Source: Neoconidiobolus thromboides FSU 785 (taxonomy: Eukaryota > Entomophthoromycota > Entomophthoromycetes > Entomophthorales > Neoconidiobolaceae). Taken from it: DNA of 64,000 nucleotides. Of the stretch, positions 1 through 11,190 are shown one piece after another; the first letter of the stretch is position 1; each line of letters begins with the position of its first letter. The notes below the pieces were generated by a model. That model did no database searches, was not told where the DNA came from, and saw only the letters and a program-made list of their open reading frames with translations. The position numbers and the translations under genes were made by a program. The stretch spans positions 1 through 64,000 of the forward strand of contig MU626298.1 in the NCBI GenBank assembly GCA_025603075.1. Reading direction: 5' to 3'.

Positions 1-1848
1 AAACGAGAGAAAGTAAATGAAAGGATAGACCTTTTAGAGGCACAAACTAAACAGTTGTTTCAAGCGATAAATGAAATTGAATGTGAGTTAAAAAGTTCAA
101 CTTTAAGGTCAAAGTCAATTCTATACTATAATATTAAGAGATTAAATTATATCAAACGATATTTAATCTGGGCTAGTAACCAAATTAAGCTAAGTACAGG
201 TGCCTCAAAAGAATATTTAGAAACTAGATGTTGGGATTATTTCGCTATAAATATAAGAAAAGTAGAAAGTGTTATAGAGGATTATATGAAGTTCCATTCG
301 GATCAATTATATAGTTTGAGAAATCGCGGTGGTAGAAGCATAGAGCATGTGGGTAGTGAACCGAGCAAGTTTGATTATGGAAGTTTCTTAGAGATAGGGA
401 TAGATGCACATAATTGCATATTGGTAGGATCAGGCTCCGAGTTTACCAGTCAAGAGTTAACTAAAATAATTAAAGACAAGAAAGGCGATTTTATCTATTA
501 TACTGTGCTAAGTACATTTGGATTTTTTCATGATACGGCAAAAGATATATTTAATAAAGCCTACAATGAGTCTGCCAATCTGTTTTATCAGAGCATTAAT
601 ACAGTAAGCTTTGTGACTTTAAAAGCATTGGTACTATTTATTAAAATGAGCTGCTATGAATCGGATATTAACTTGATAAAAAGCGTTTTTCCAATAGTAT
701 TGAGAATGGCTTATTGCCTTGGGATTGATAAAATTGATTTGAAAGCAGATTTGCAAAATAAATCAAAACAAGAAGCTTGTTTGATACTAAAGAAGTATAA
801 ATTATGGGCTTATATTTTATTCATCATAAATGCAGATTGTATGGACTTCTTTGATCATGACACTCTTCCAAAACATATAAGTAGTGAACCTATTGATATG
901 GAACTATTAGACCAACTTGAAAACAAGTATTCTTCTTGTAATGGTAGATGCATGGATAAAAAGAGGGCAACTTCGTTTATTTGGTTTAACTCGATTGATA
1001 CCTTTTCTATTATTTATAGCCCTTTTAAAGCAGTCAGTAATTCCGTCCCCAACTCTGAACGAACCTGCTATAACAAATTAGAGTTGATATACAATGATTC
1101 TCGACAAGCTCAACAAGCAATAAAATGGCATATTCAACCTAATAGGAACTTTATTATTGAAGAACACTCAAGGAGTAGCAGAAAAGAACCGCTTTGTATG
1201 CAAAATTATCTATGCCGCTTTTCTGATAAATTTTGCATCTATCATAAATTTTATCTTTTAGTTCGTTACTCTATATTGCTCTACTGTAATCAGATTTATT
1301 TAATATGTCCCTCACTTCTTAATAACACAGCCCAGAGGCAAGTATCGCCAAAAGATATATTAATAGTATTAGAAGCAGCGCTTAAAATAGCATCAATTTA
1401 TAAAATACTAATTTATGTTTATTTTGAGAATATTGTTGGGCAATTAAGTGAAACACCAGATAATATCGGGCTTGTAAGCCAAATCAAAACTTATTTAAAC
1501 AATAACGTGAAACCCAATACAACAGATATAGTCAATAAGATGATTTATTCAATTTTGAAGATAATCCAATTTGAAGAGCTACTCAATGCCTTTTATGTAT
1601 TCCTTCTAGCAATAACATGCGAGAAATTTCAACTTCAAAGTAATTGTCCTAATGAAGTAATGGACTTTTTGAAACAAAATTGTATATCTATTTTAGAACT
1701 ATTTCAACTTGCTTATAACTTGGAAAGATTTACTAATAAATCTGATATCGATTTTGTAATTCAAAGAGTTCAAATACTATTATTTGAGTTCCCTATTTGT
1801 TCTGATTTTAGATGTACTTTACTTGATTGTTTAAATAATAAGGAGTAG
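1..1848 (+). CDS. Fungal-specific transcription factor, 3' part (5' end outside window)
   Basis: The frame is open from base 1 (aaa cga gag), so the protein enters from upstream and about 615 codons are visible. The first residues (KREKVNERIDLLEAQTKQL) look like the short coiled coil that follows a Zn2Cys6 cluster; the cluster itself would lie before the window. The middle resembles the fungal transcription factor homology region: a helical stretch with ALVLFIKMSCYESD, then FPIVLRMAYCLGID, then a segment like KYKLWAYILFIINADCMDFF. In this family such proteins act in the nucleus as DNA-binding regulators, often dimers. No intron is seen. The stop is TAG at 1846-1848. The target genes cannot be guessed. 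Assignment rests on pattern similarity only and the DNA-binding part is not visible. Confidence 0.6.
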   Translation, partial: KREKVNERIDLLEAQTKQLFQAINEIECELKSSTLRSKSILYYNIKRLNYIKRYLIWASNQIKLSTGASKEYLETRCWDYFAINIRKVESVIEDYMKFHSDQLYSLRNRGGRSIEHVGSEPSKFDYGSFLEIGIDAHNCILVGSGSEFTSQELTKIIKDKKGDFIYYTVLSTFGFFHDTAKDIFNKAYNESANLFYQSINTVSFVTLKALVLFIKMSCYESDINLIKSVFPIVLRMAYCLGIDKIDLKADLQNKSKQEACLILKKYKLWAYILFIINADCMDFFDHDTLPKHISSEPIDMELLDQLENKYSSCNGRCMDKKRATSFIWFNSIDTFSIIYSPFKAVSNSVPNSERTCYNKLELIYNDSRQAQQAIKWHIQPNRNFIIEEHSRSSRKEPLCMQNYLCRFSDKFCIYHKFYLLVRYSILLYCNQIYLICPSLLNNTAQRQVSPKDILIVLEAALKIASIYKILIYVYFENIVGQLSETPDNIGLVSQIKTYLNNNVKPNTTDIVNKMIYSILKIIQFEELLNAFYVFLLAITCEKFQLQSNCPNEVMDFLKQNCISILELFQLAYNLERFTNKSDIDFVIQRVQILLFEFPICSDFRCTLLDCLNNKE

Positions 1849-3586
1849 AAGCAATTCGTCAAAACTACATAAATTATAATCCATTTTTTATAGATACCCA
1901 AGTATCAAAAATTTCATGCTCCCCTTTTTTTAGAAGTAGCTAATACTATAGTACAATCTTATTTTTGTCTTTAATAAGTTGATCCCTCAAGCATCTCTAA
2001 ATTTTTGAAAAGGCGACCAAGGTTAATTCCTTGTAGCATTAAAGTCACTAATTGATTTGGTTGCTTAAATCTACGGCTCCACTGATTAAAAGCCACTTCT
2101 GGCTATGACATAAATATATAGCATATGCGTTTGATGGGTTAATTAAATCCTTGTATTTATGGTAACCAAATATATTACTATAAAATTTTAATGAGCAATT
2201 AGAAAATCAATTCGTCATTAAAAAGGATAGGGATAATTGCAAGGTTTCCACATCCAATGAAAAACAAAAGCCTATATCTAAAGCTTATTATGTTAATCCT
2301 TACAAATTTAAACAGCTAGTTAAATCAAACGATATACTCTGTTAAATGAAACTTTGATTTTATATAAATCAATGGTGTATAATATTAAACTGATAAAACT
2401 CCAGAAGCTGTTCTTTTTTTTCTTGCTATATTTGCATAATTATTCCTTAAGCATATATATTAGTAAAATAGTTCAATTAATATACATTAAGCTAAACACT
2501 GAAGTCGTGCTAGGAAGTAAATTATTTTTTCTAATTCACTGTATGGGGGTGTTTTTTTTATATAGTCTATATAACTAAAATTGGCTAGAAATTTTGGTTT
2601 ATTTATTTACTATGTTACTTTTTATTTTATTTTTTTATTTTATTTTTTATTTAAACTAAAAAATTATCGATACTTTTATCTAAAAATATTATAAAATTTA
2701 GTGCTCAAAGCTTGGTTGCTTCAAATTAATTATAAAAAGCTGAGAATTAAAAAAATTGTAATAACTTATTAAAAGTGTAAAACATGAAAAGTTATTTGAT
2801 AAAATGTAAAATATATTAGCAATAAAAAAATAAACAATAAAATTTTTATAGTAAAAAGCTGAGAATGTATATAATACTTAAGCTTCAATTATATAATAGA
2901 TACAACATAAGAACGTTTATTAGTTAAACTTGAAATTTCTTGAAACTATTTTTTATCTAAATCTTGATTAGCATAAATTTTTAATAATTTACTGTATAGT
3001 AAATTATTAGATATGTTGAATAGCCCCGATTTTCAGCTTTATTTTAATTAATAAACATCTTCGTGTTAGCTATCTTGTCTTTATTTTGAATTGAATGTCT
3101 TTTGTTTTGAATTATAGTTTTATGGCTTAACTTCTCACAATTACTTACAAGCTCAAAAACACATTAGTCATTTTATTTGTCAACCTTTTTAGTAAAGGAA
3201 TTTTAATAATACAGTAATTAATGAATAAGGCATCAAATGACAATATAGTTTAAAAAATTAATTTTTATTATATCAAAGCTAAAATCTTTGTATTATAAAC
3301 CTTGACATTTGACTAAAATATATTTGTTTTCATATCAAACAATGAAGATAATGCAATAAATATCATTGAAAATCGCAATATCCAAAAACACCTATTAGCC
3401 AATGAAAGCTTGTTGAGTAAAATAGCCAATTCTTTTTTGTTAACCCAAATGGGCAAAAATGAGAACAAATTTAAGAAACGAAATTTGCAACCAAATGATA
3501 TATATTCCAAATATTAATGTAACTTAAATGGAACATCCACTTTTGCTTACAAATACTTTAACTTAGCGTACAATTGGCAATTAACT
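1849..3586. other. Intergenic, AT-rich, no clear gene
   Basis: Very AT-rich with only short chance frames. Around 1975-2130 the minus strand gives a short peptide-like stretch (QWSRRFKQPNQLVTLMLQG) that may be a gene remnant, but it has no start and no recognisable family. The 3' end holds the promoter of the WD40 gene that follows. Confidence 0.4.
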
Positions 3587-5086
3587 ATGACTGGCTCAAA
3601 ACAAGATAAACTAGATCCTATTTTCAAAGATAAAAAAATTCAACTTACCCCAGTGAAATTCTCTAAACTTTTAAGCACTCATTCACCAACTAAAACCCGT
3701 CGCAACCTAGCAATCAAAACTAGGAACTCAACTTTTAAACAATCTAAGTATAGGTTTACAACGAACCAACAAAATCAAGATCATATTGAAGCTTTAGCAA
3801 ATAAAATATTGAGCGCTGAGCTTAACATAAAGAAAAGGACTTTAATTACTTATAGTGAAAATAGTGATTTCCACGATTTAGAACGCTATTTGGGCAATAG
3901 TGAAGGTATGCAGCTTGAAGCAAGGCGGAAGATTGCGAAATTAACGAACGATGAAAAGCTAGCATTTCGAGATCCAATAATGTTTGAGTATTATAAACAA
4001 GGTTTTGATAATACTATCAAGCTTTGCAATTCTTTGAAGCATGACAATGTTTTAAGTGCAACATTGCTTGAGGATAAAACAAAGTTTGAACATCATTTAA
4101 ATAGGACCAATGAATCGGATCAAAAGCCTTTAAGTTTTACATATGGAGATCATGTACCAACAGATCCTGGGATGAAAATGATTACCTGGCTTGATGAAAA
4201 TAAAGTTGCAATTTCAGTCAGTGGTAAAATGTCGGATGCTTATCTATTTGTTTATGATTTTAAAGCAGACAGACTATATCAATATCAACCCCATTTCCTC
4301 GAAGATAAATTTAATTCGGTTTGTGCTAGTTATTGTGGAACTAAATTAACTTTGGCCTTTTCAGGGTGCATTATAGGTATCTTGGATAATGAAGCTCGTA
4401 CTATCACAAGATTTTTACTACCAGAAGTCCAGCTTGATCCAGAACTTCAGGCCATGAAAACTTATCTTCTTAGCGAAGATTTACTGCTGATTAGTTTTGA
4501 TAATGGAGAAATCGTGTTGTATGATATTGCGAAAAAAATCATAAAAAATAGGATTAAGGCCCACTTCAGTAAAGTGATTGATTTTATAGTTACTAAGAAA
4601 GGGCATCTAGTAAGCATAAGTGAAAGTGGAGAGTTAAAAATGTTTGATTTAAATAATGAATTTAAAGTTTTGTTGGAACATTGTGAAGAAAGGGGGCCTA
4701 TTATTGCTGTGGATTCCTGTCCATGGAGACCAACGATATTAGCCTTAGGTATAGGGGACAAGAAGGGAACTATAAGATTTCTAGATACCTATGATCAGAA
4801 AATGATCGATACTTTAGTTACTAATGCCGCTCTTTGTAATGTCCATTTTTCTTCAAAGAATAAAGAAATCGTTACCACACATAAAGTTGACGATGGTAAC
4901 ATTAAAATCTGGTCTTTTCCGGGCCTTGGACTTGTTAAACAACTGAAATATGAAAAGGAATCAGATAGAAAATTGCTCCATTCTGGGCTTTCACCAAAAG
5001 GTACTAAAATGGTCACTATCCATCGCAGGAGAAACATATGTCTCTGGCAGAGTATTACGCAGTATCTTGAAGAAAGGGCTGATTAA
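3587..5086 (+). CDS. Cdc20/Fizzy-like WD40 protein (putative APC/C activator)
   Basis: Single-exon gene of 499 residues. The C-terminal two thirds matches the Cdc20/Cdh1 propeller: CPWRPTILALGIGDKKGTIRF (about 378-398) corresponds to the family CPW..ILATGGGT.D..I.FW blade, and KEIVTTHKVDDGNIKIW (426-442) to the ELVSTHGYS...I.IW blade; SPKGTKMVT and ICLW follow. The N-terminal 200 residues are basic and disordered, as in the family. A KYRFTT stretch near 54-59 sits where a C-box (DRFIPNR type) would be, but it is degenerate, and KLAFRDP (124-130) resembles the KVLAF motif. The protein ends ERAD, not in the Ile-Arg tail that docks APC/C activators. It could therefore be a divergent or meiosis-type activator rather than the main Cdc20 or Cdh1. 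Nuclear cell-cycle role inferred from family. Confidence 0.7.
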   Translation: MTGSKQDKLDPIFKDKKIQLTPVKFSKLLSTHSPTKTRRNLAIKTRNSTFKQSKYRFTTNQQNQDHIEALANKILSAELNIKKRTLITYSENSDFHDLERYLGNSEGMQLEARRKIAKLTNDEKLAFRDPIMFEYYKQGFDNTIKLCNSLKHDNVLSATLLEDKTKFEHHLNRTNESDQKPLSFTYGDHVPTDPGMKMITWLDENKVAISVSGKMSDAYLFVYDFKADRLYQYQPHFLEDKFNSVCASYCGTKLTLAFSGCIIGILDNEARTITRFLLPEVQLDPELQAMKTYLLSEDLLLISFDNGEIVLYDIAKKIIKNRIKAHFSKVIDFIVTKKGHLVSISESGELKMFDLNNEFKVLLEHCEERGPIIAVDSCPWRPTILALGIGDKKGTIRFLDTYDQKMIDTLVTNAALCNVHFSSKNKEIVTTHKVDDGNIKIWSFPGLGLVKQLKYEKESDRKLLHSGLSPKGTKMVTIHRRRNICLWQSITQYLEERAD

Positions 5087-5677
5087 ATTAGGGATATAGA
5101 TGATTATTAAATATTTAAGTAAAAAACCATACTTTCTAATTTTTTATAGTTAAAACTACCTTTGTTTTCATAACTAATATATTAAAATTATTGATGCTTA
5201 TATGATATGTTCTGGTCACAATATTATATTTCCAAACCATTTAGGAAGCCTGAATTTAGCTCTTTTGTGATTCTTTTTTTTTAAAGTAGCAACTTGATAT
5301 CATATACAAAGCATCTACTAATAGTGATGAAAAGTAAGCATAGACCCAAGTATTATTTTATTCAATTATTTGAAATAATCCAGATTTGTAAAGGAGTTAT
5401 GAAATAACAAAGATGAATTATTGAATAGATTATTTATCGATGGTTTATTGATATTATAACTGCAAATAACTTCGCTTAAAAAAGTGGGCGTAAGAATACT
5501 GGACTTTACTTCTCACTCTAACACTTTGTAAATAAAGTATTATTTAGAACAATAAAAACATAAATTAAAATCTAGCTATGATTTTACTAAAATCTTAATC
5601 TCCATTACCATATGGGAAGAATGGAAAAAAGCTATAAATTATAATTAATATTTCCCAAAATTAAAAAAATTAAGAGA
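5087..5677. other. Intergenic between convergent genes
   Basis: This is the shared 3' region of the WD40 gene (+) and the scramblase gene (-). It is AT-rich. I see no coding signal, RNA gene or repeat copy in it. Confidence 0.5.
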
Positions 5678-6811
5678 TTACTTAGAAGTCGTAGAGGAAT
5701 GCCTTGAAAAGTAATCAAAGTCCAGTGTGATTGCAGTAGCTAAAGCCACAGCCCTTTCATCAAGACTAAGTTTCCTTTTTGTTTGGGGTAGCGAGTCCAT
5801 GACTAAAGAGTAATGACCAGTATCTGTAAAAATCTAAGACAATATAAAAAATGTTTCTTATATATAATTTTAAGCATAGTTTACCTCCCTAGCAAACCCC
5901 GAAAAACTTCTTGAGATAAAAGCTAACAGGTCGTTATCTTTATCCTTTAACTCAAAATCCCACGAAAGGAAAGGGGCATCAATATAGGCAAACTGTTTAT
6001 ACCTGAGAATTTTATTGGTTTTATTTTTGTTGATGTATCATTAAACTTACCCAATAAATAATGCATACTTCCTCCTCCAAAGATGCCATTCTTTTTGGAC
6101 TTCACCAATCACTTCGTCTTCTTTAGTAGATATAAATATTCTAGAATTAATAAACCAAAACGGGCGATAAGTCTAGATATTATTAATCGAAATTTCATTT
6201 TACTCTTAAAATATTACTTTCAATATAACATTCCCCTGTGGGTCCAATATATAAGCTTTGAATGGGCGATGTGTGCGCAATACTTGTCTCATAATTGTGG
6301 TCCAAAAACTGCTTTCTTCAACTAGATAACCAACTGTTTGACCTACTTCATCGTAAATTACATATTTGTTGTTTTGTTCAAAACCCTGGAGAATAGAATA
6401 TAAGAACTAAGTTAGTATGAGTTAATAGTATAAATACCATAAAGACATTCAACATCTCTAACTGTCTAACAATAGTTAAGGTGCCATGCGATAAGGTGGC
6501 GACCACTAAGCTATCTTTATGCAACTTATCTTGTTCATCAGTTGGTAGATTATCTATTACTTGAATGCTGTTATTATTGTCTATAGCTATCTTCTTTAGC
6601 TTGTTCTGTTGAATTCGTAAATCGCGTGCTTTTTTTTGATACCTGTCATCAAATAAACCTAAAAAAGTTAATAGCTTTAGACAGTTTCTACTTGATGTAT
6701 ATTACTTGTTCTTCTTAATGGGGAGTAAAATTTATTATTTATAGCTATACTAGGGGCTAAGATGCTTCTATTTAAGATACTTTTAAGTGGCTTTAAATTG
6801 GCTATATACAT
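5678..6811 (-). CDS. AIM25: Mitochondrial phospholipid scramblase family protein (Aim25-like), 6 exons
   Basis: Exons on the minus strand: 6811-6706, 6658-6438, 6385-6218, 6172-6051, 6002-5885, 5833-5678. All five introns are GT-AG, frame is kept throughout, and 296 residues result. Family motifs appear in order: RQLEMLNVFMGFEQNNKY, YILDPQGNVILK then YRPFWFIN, GEVQKEWHLWRRKYALF, KQFAYIDAPFLSWDF, FSGFAREIFTDTGHYSL, and the C-terminal LDERAVALATAITLDFDYFS. These are hallmarks of the scramblase family (Pfam Scramblase). The N-terminus MYIANLKPLKSILNRSIL is basic with hydroxylated and hydrophobic residues and no acidic ones, like a mitochondrial presequence, matching yeast Aim25. Role: lipid and mitochondrial homeostasis; scrambling activity of Aim25 itself is not firmly known. 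Exons are short, so a simple ORF scan misses the gene. Confidence 0.9.
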
Positions 6812-7549
6812 GGGAAGAACAAATAAAATGAGTTTTTAAATTGAGATTTAAAATTTAAGTTTTTTGATCAAAATTCAACAAGCTTTGTGCTTAACCAATG
6901 ACGTGGTGTGATAAAAATAGACAAAAATATGTTTTTTTGTATTTAATATCAAGGAAGAGGTTGATCGTTGATCATATCATATTATAATTAGTGTAAGTAC
7001 AATTTAAGTAAACCGGGTAAGACGATGGACCAAACCTTATGGGAATAAAGTTTAAAGTGACACTTATAATGAAAAATAATAAATTTAATTCATTGATTAA
7101 AAGTATAGATGCAATTATTATTTGTATAGGTATAGTGGTTTAAAAATAAGAAATATAGTGATGAAACGAGTAATTGTATTTAATCATAATAGATATGAAA
7201 GAGGCCTTTTAAAATAAAAGGAGAGCGTTAGTTTAGGTCAAATGAATTAGAGTACTTTCACTTTTAGGATAGCAATTAAATATTAAACCATTAACATTCT
7301 ACCTTATACCTGTTCATTTTATAGCTTAATTGTAAAAACCGCCCTGTACCAACTTTTAAGTCTAAAGATTTAATAGCCACTTCTCTTTACATTTTGTATA
7401 AAATCGTTTTGAACTGAATATTTTTCTTCTTAAAGGCCAAATCACGTTCCAATAAAAATTCAAATAGCTAGTTATTTAATGCTTCTTTAATTTTCATATA
7501 ATAAAATAACTTAAACAGTACTACTTATAAGTATAAACAATAATTAAAT
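6812..7549. other. Intergenic, weak coding trace on minus strand
   Basis: Upstream region of the scramblase gene and downstream of the MFS gene. On the minus strand around 7290-7450 there are short peptide-like runs (ERDLAFKKKNIQFKTILYKM, then VGTGRFLQLSYKMNRYKV) separated by stops. They may be a gene remnant, but I cannot name a family. Confidence 0.3.
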
Positions 7550-9204
7550 TTAATCGATATTAGACTGAATAGAGGTGATTTTTTCCTTTCTTTTTTCAAT
7601 GAAGAAGCAAACGAGGCCCATGACAAACAATATAGCATGGAATATCCCCATAATAATAAAGGGTGCCCCTGGACGCCAATGGTCAAAGAGATAGCCACCT
7701 AATTTAGAGCAAATAATAATACCTAAGCCACCAAAAAACGAGTAAAGCCCAGACACAGTTCCCCTTAACTCAGGCTCAACAGTATCATGAGCAGATAGGA
7801 AAGACAACGATGTAACAATAGTACCTATCTCACCAACGCCTAACAGGCAAATAAACAAATAAACAATCTTATTGTAAGGTGAAGAGATAAATCCAAATCC
7901 AAAGTACCCAACAGCACCTAGCAGAGAAGATAAACTTAATACCATGGAGGCTTTTATTTTGGTTAATAATATCCCTACAATGGGTGCTCCTATCAATGCA
8001 AACACTTGTGCAATACCAGATAGCATCATTGCTAAACTATAAGCACTACGGCATTGTTCTTTCACTATGGCTGGATCGGTGAGATCTCCATCGTCACTTA
8101 TAAAACATTTGTTTTCATTGATAAACAACTTGACTACCCAAGCACTTATAAATACAGTAAGGATTATAGTATCTCCACGAGCCTAAATTTAAAGATGAGT
8201 TAGATAATACTGAAAATTAAACTCTACTTACCACAAAGCCAGATATATAAGCCATGGCAATACGCAAATCAGTGAAAAATAATTTACAAGCTCTTGGTAG
8301 TTTATTTATTCCATGAATAAACTCCTCTTTCATTGTTAAAGTGTTCCCATTCACATCGATGGCTCTATTATTATTTTTAGGAAAAGTGAAAAAATTAATG
8401 ATAGACCATACAATTGCTATAGCCCCAACTATATATAACGTGACTATCACAGACTATAAGATAATTAGTATTGATTGTTCAACAATAATAATGATCTATT
8501 ACCTGGGTTTGAGAGCCAGTGCGTTTCTCTAAGGAGGCTGGTAAAGGTACTAAAACAAATACTGAAACAACAGCACCTAAAAATAATAAGTATCACTTTT
8601 TAAGTATATAATAATATATACCTAGCCCGGAAAACATCCCAACAATGCCCGAAGTCATTCCATTTTTATGCCCCACGGTATCTGCTAAGCCTGCAGCAAC
8701 CATTGAGGTGATAGCAGAAGCACCAATGGCAAAGAACAATCTCACTATTAACAAATCCGGAAGCACCCTTGAAGGTAATGTATAAAAAAATAGAGCTAAT
8801 CCAACAATTAGGAATCCCAAAGAAAAGGTTATCCTTCTTCCAATTCTATCGGATACTAAGCCCCATACAATGACCATTATGATTGAAACAATCTCGTCCC
8901 ATAAAGTAAAAGTGGCACTCAGCTCACCTAAACCAGCCGTTTCTTTGTATTTGAAAGCGAATAGAAAGGCTTGAATCTGATTTATAAATACTATGAAGCA
9001 GATGGAAAAGAAAACGCAGATTAAATAAGTTATGAAATTTAAGATACTAACATTGCCTTGTAAATGAATAAATTTTAAAAAGGTTCTATCTTTGATTTCA
9101 GTATCCTTGATAGCTGTAGCTTCATTATTAATTAGTCCTTGATTGGTTTGAGTTTCTAAGTCCACCAAACTAGCCTTATTACTGCTCTGTGGTGAAGTTG
9201 CCAT
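7550..9204 (-). CDS. Major facilitator superfamily transporter, 4 exons
   Basis: Exons on the minus strand: 9204-8622, 8576-8503, 8453-8232, 8182-7550, joined in frame by GT-AG introns to 503 residues. The ATG at 9204 (MATSPQSSNK) is used; a longer in-frame extension begins with TTG only. A hydrophilic cytosolic N-terminus of about 50 residues precedes 12 predicted membrane segments. The loop between helices 2 and 3 carries the MFS signature GLVSDRIGRR. A longer loop around NNNRAIDVNGNTLTMKEEF splits the two halves, and a basic tail (FFIEKRKEK) ends the protein. Such proteins move small solutes or drugs across the plasma or vacuolar membrane by proton coupling. Substrate cannot be told; neighbours give no hint. 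Confidence 0.85.
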
Positions 9205-10094
9205 TTTTTCGAATCCTTCAATCAACTTTTATTAAACTTTTTTGTTTTTATACTCTCTTTATTATTTTCGCCTTATTATTTTTATCAGATTTAAATAAAA
9301 AAATTCAAAGAATAGTCTAAAAAAATAAAAAATAATAATAAACTTGAATTTTCTTACTTTTGTAATCTTTACAAATGTTATCTGCCCAACACTATCCCTT
9401 ATTCTTTCCTATCTGATCAACTATGGACCAATCATTTTTCCTTCAACTCTATTAAACCATCTTTATTACAGCCAAAGGATCTTTATTAGGCAATTATAAT
9501 GCCAATCAGATAACACACAGTAGGAAAGAAATTAAATTTTTCCATTTATTAATATTTCAAATAACATAAATATAAGTGAGTAAGAATTAGTTTATTTAAT
9601 TTTATTCTGATTTTATTAATTTGGCTGCATGTTAAGCTAATTTGGAAGTTTTCTAAACACTAAAGTGAGAGATATTATACAAAGTAGCTATGATATCTGC
9701 TTTTGTGATGTAATTATACCTAAAGTTGAACTCTCATCTGTGGATAGCGATTTATTAAATAAAAAATGGTCATTTGATATTTAGTTTAAAAGCGGCAATC
9801 CAGTTTAATTTATAAAATCGTATGATAAACTAACAAAAATTGTCGTTATCAAAAGTATTTTTTACACTGACAATCTGCTTTGAATTTTTGCAACTTTGGA
9901 TTGGATTTTTAAGTTGACCTTAAAAACAATAATTCTACATCTACATTCTCGAAAAGTAGACCTACTGAGCCTAGGCTAGGCCTCTTTAGTTTCTTCAATC
10001 AGGTCATTTTGATACCCATTATGATATTATCTGATCTCTCTCTTCACTATATTTTCTGATCCTTTAAACGTTGATTATCGTTACAATGAGATCA

Positions 10095-10130
10095 ATAAAA
10101 CATAAAAACATAAAAACATAAAAACAAAAA
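10095..10130. repeat. AAAAACAT microsatellite
   Basis: About three and a half tandem copies of the 8-base unit AAAAACAT, directly readable. No function inferred. Confidence 0.7.
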
Positions 10131-10342
10131 TAATAGATGCCTTTATTTAAGATTCTAAAAATACTTTAAGAAAATGTAATGACTAAAATTTTTTTTATTT
10201 AAATAACGTATTGTTATAGTTAATACGTAATGTTATCATATGTATACTCATTGTACTTACTCTAGTTCATAAAATAAAAATTTACAGTTGTTAATCCATC
10301 GATATTTATAAATTCCATTATAAAGAAAAAATAAAGAAAAAA

Positions 10343-10442
10343 TATGAGGATGTTTTGATTTCATTATTTTTTTATTTTTTAAGCGCTGTTTGGGTGAAAA
10401 GATTGTTAATAAAATTCTTAAACACAAAAAAACATCCTCATA
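10343..10442. mobile_element. MITE-like element, copy 1
   Basis: A 96-bp element flanked by TA on both sides. The left end TGAGGATGTTTT and right end ACATCCTCA are inverted repeats. The core has AAGCGCTGTTTG and ATTCTTAAACAC, shared with the other copies. A one-base slip in the T-run breaks the otherwise shared reading frame. Confidence 0.8.
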
Positions 10443-10602
10443 TAGTATATTTAGTAATATTCACATAATAGTTTTTATCTTCACTTATTAAAAATAATAA
10501 TAATATAAATCTAAGGTAATACCAAAAAGATGACATTTCTTTATTAAAAATTATTTTTTAAAGCACTACCTGGTGTATATTTATTTTAAATTAAGATTAA
10601 AT

Positions 10603-10690
10603 AAGCATGTTTATTTTGATTTCATTTTTAAGCATTATTTGAGTGGGAAAATTGTTAGCAGAATTCTTAACAAAAAAATACATCCTCAAA
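10603..10690. mobile_element. MITE-like element, copy 2 (degenerate left end)
   Basis: Shares the core TTATTTGAGTGGGAAAATTG and the right part AATTCTTAACAAAAAAATAC with the family and ends in CATCCTCA. The left terminal repeat is eroded, so the left limit is approximate. Confidence 0.6.
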
Positions 10691-11190
10691 CGCTATTTAG
10701 CTAGATAACAATACTAACAAAACAGGGTTAAAGTTTAATTAAATCATAATATATTTTAAGCTATAAGAGTACGCTTTCTATTAGTTTGCTGCGAAATTGA
10801 TTTCATTTAAACCCTTCTATTCTTTTTTAACTTGTCGTTAATATACTTTGTAGTGAATTTTTGGCTTATCCTATCTAAAACTTGTTAATTCATTATAAAA
10901 GAAAGCTATGACAAATTAAAAAATAATAAAAGCATCTGAATGCCAACAGTTTTTAAAAGATAAATTAAACAAATGCTGAAAACGAGACATGAGAATGTAT
11001 ATTTTGTTCAAGAAATTTACTAAAATTTTTCTACCTAGGAGCCCTTGAAAAATGGAAAAAGAGATAAAATAAAGAAAACTTAACCTCATTAATCATTTAG
11101 AATCTTAAACAAGATAACTTTTAACTTCAAACGAATACATCGTAGATAACAATAATATTTAAGCAAAAAATATGTTTATTCCTTTTATAA

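Larger units (their letters stand above)
9205..11190. other. Long intergenic stretch with repeats
   Basis: AT-rich non-coding sequence. It holds an 8-bp microsatellite near 10095-10130, one good copy of the 100-bp inverted-repeat element (10343-10442) and one degenerate copy (about 10603-10690), listed separately. No gene seen. Confidence 0.5.

Noticed and set aside
2354-2578. 74-codon hydrophobic frame (+)
   Set aside because: Starts from a non-ATG codon and has T-rich composition; no motif. Chance frame in AT-rich DNA.
6083-6325. 80-codon frame on the plus strand
   Set aside because: It is antisense to exons 3-4 of the scramblase gene, which has clear family motifs.
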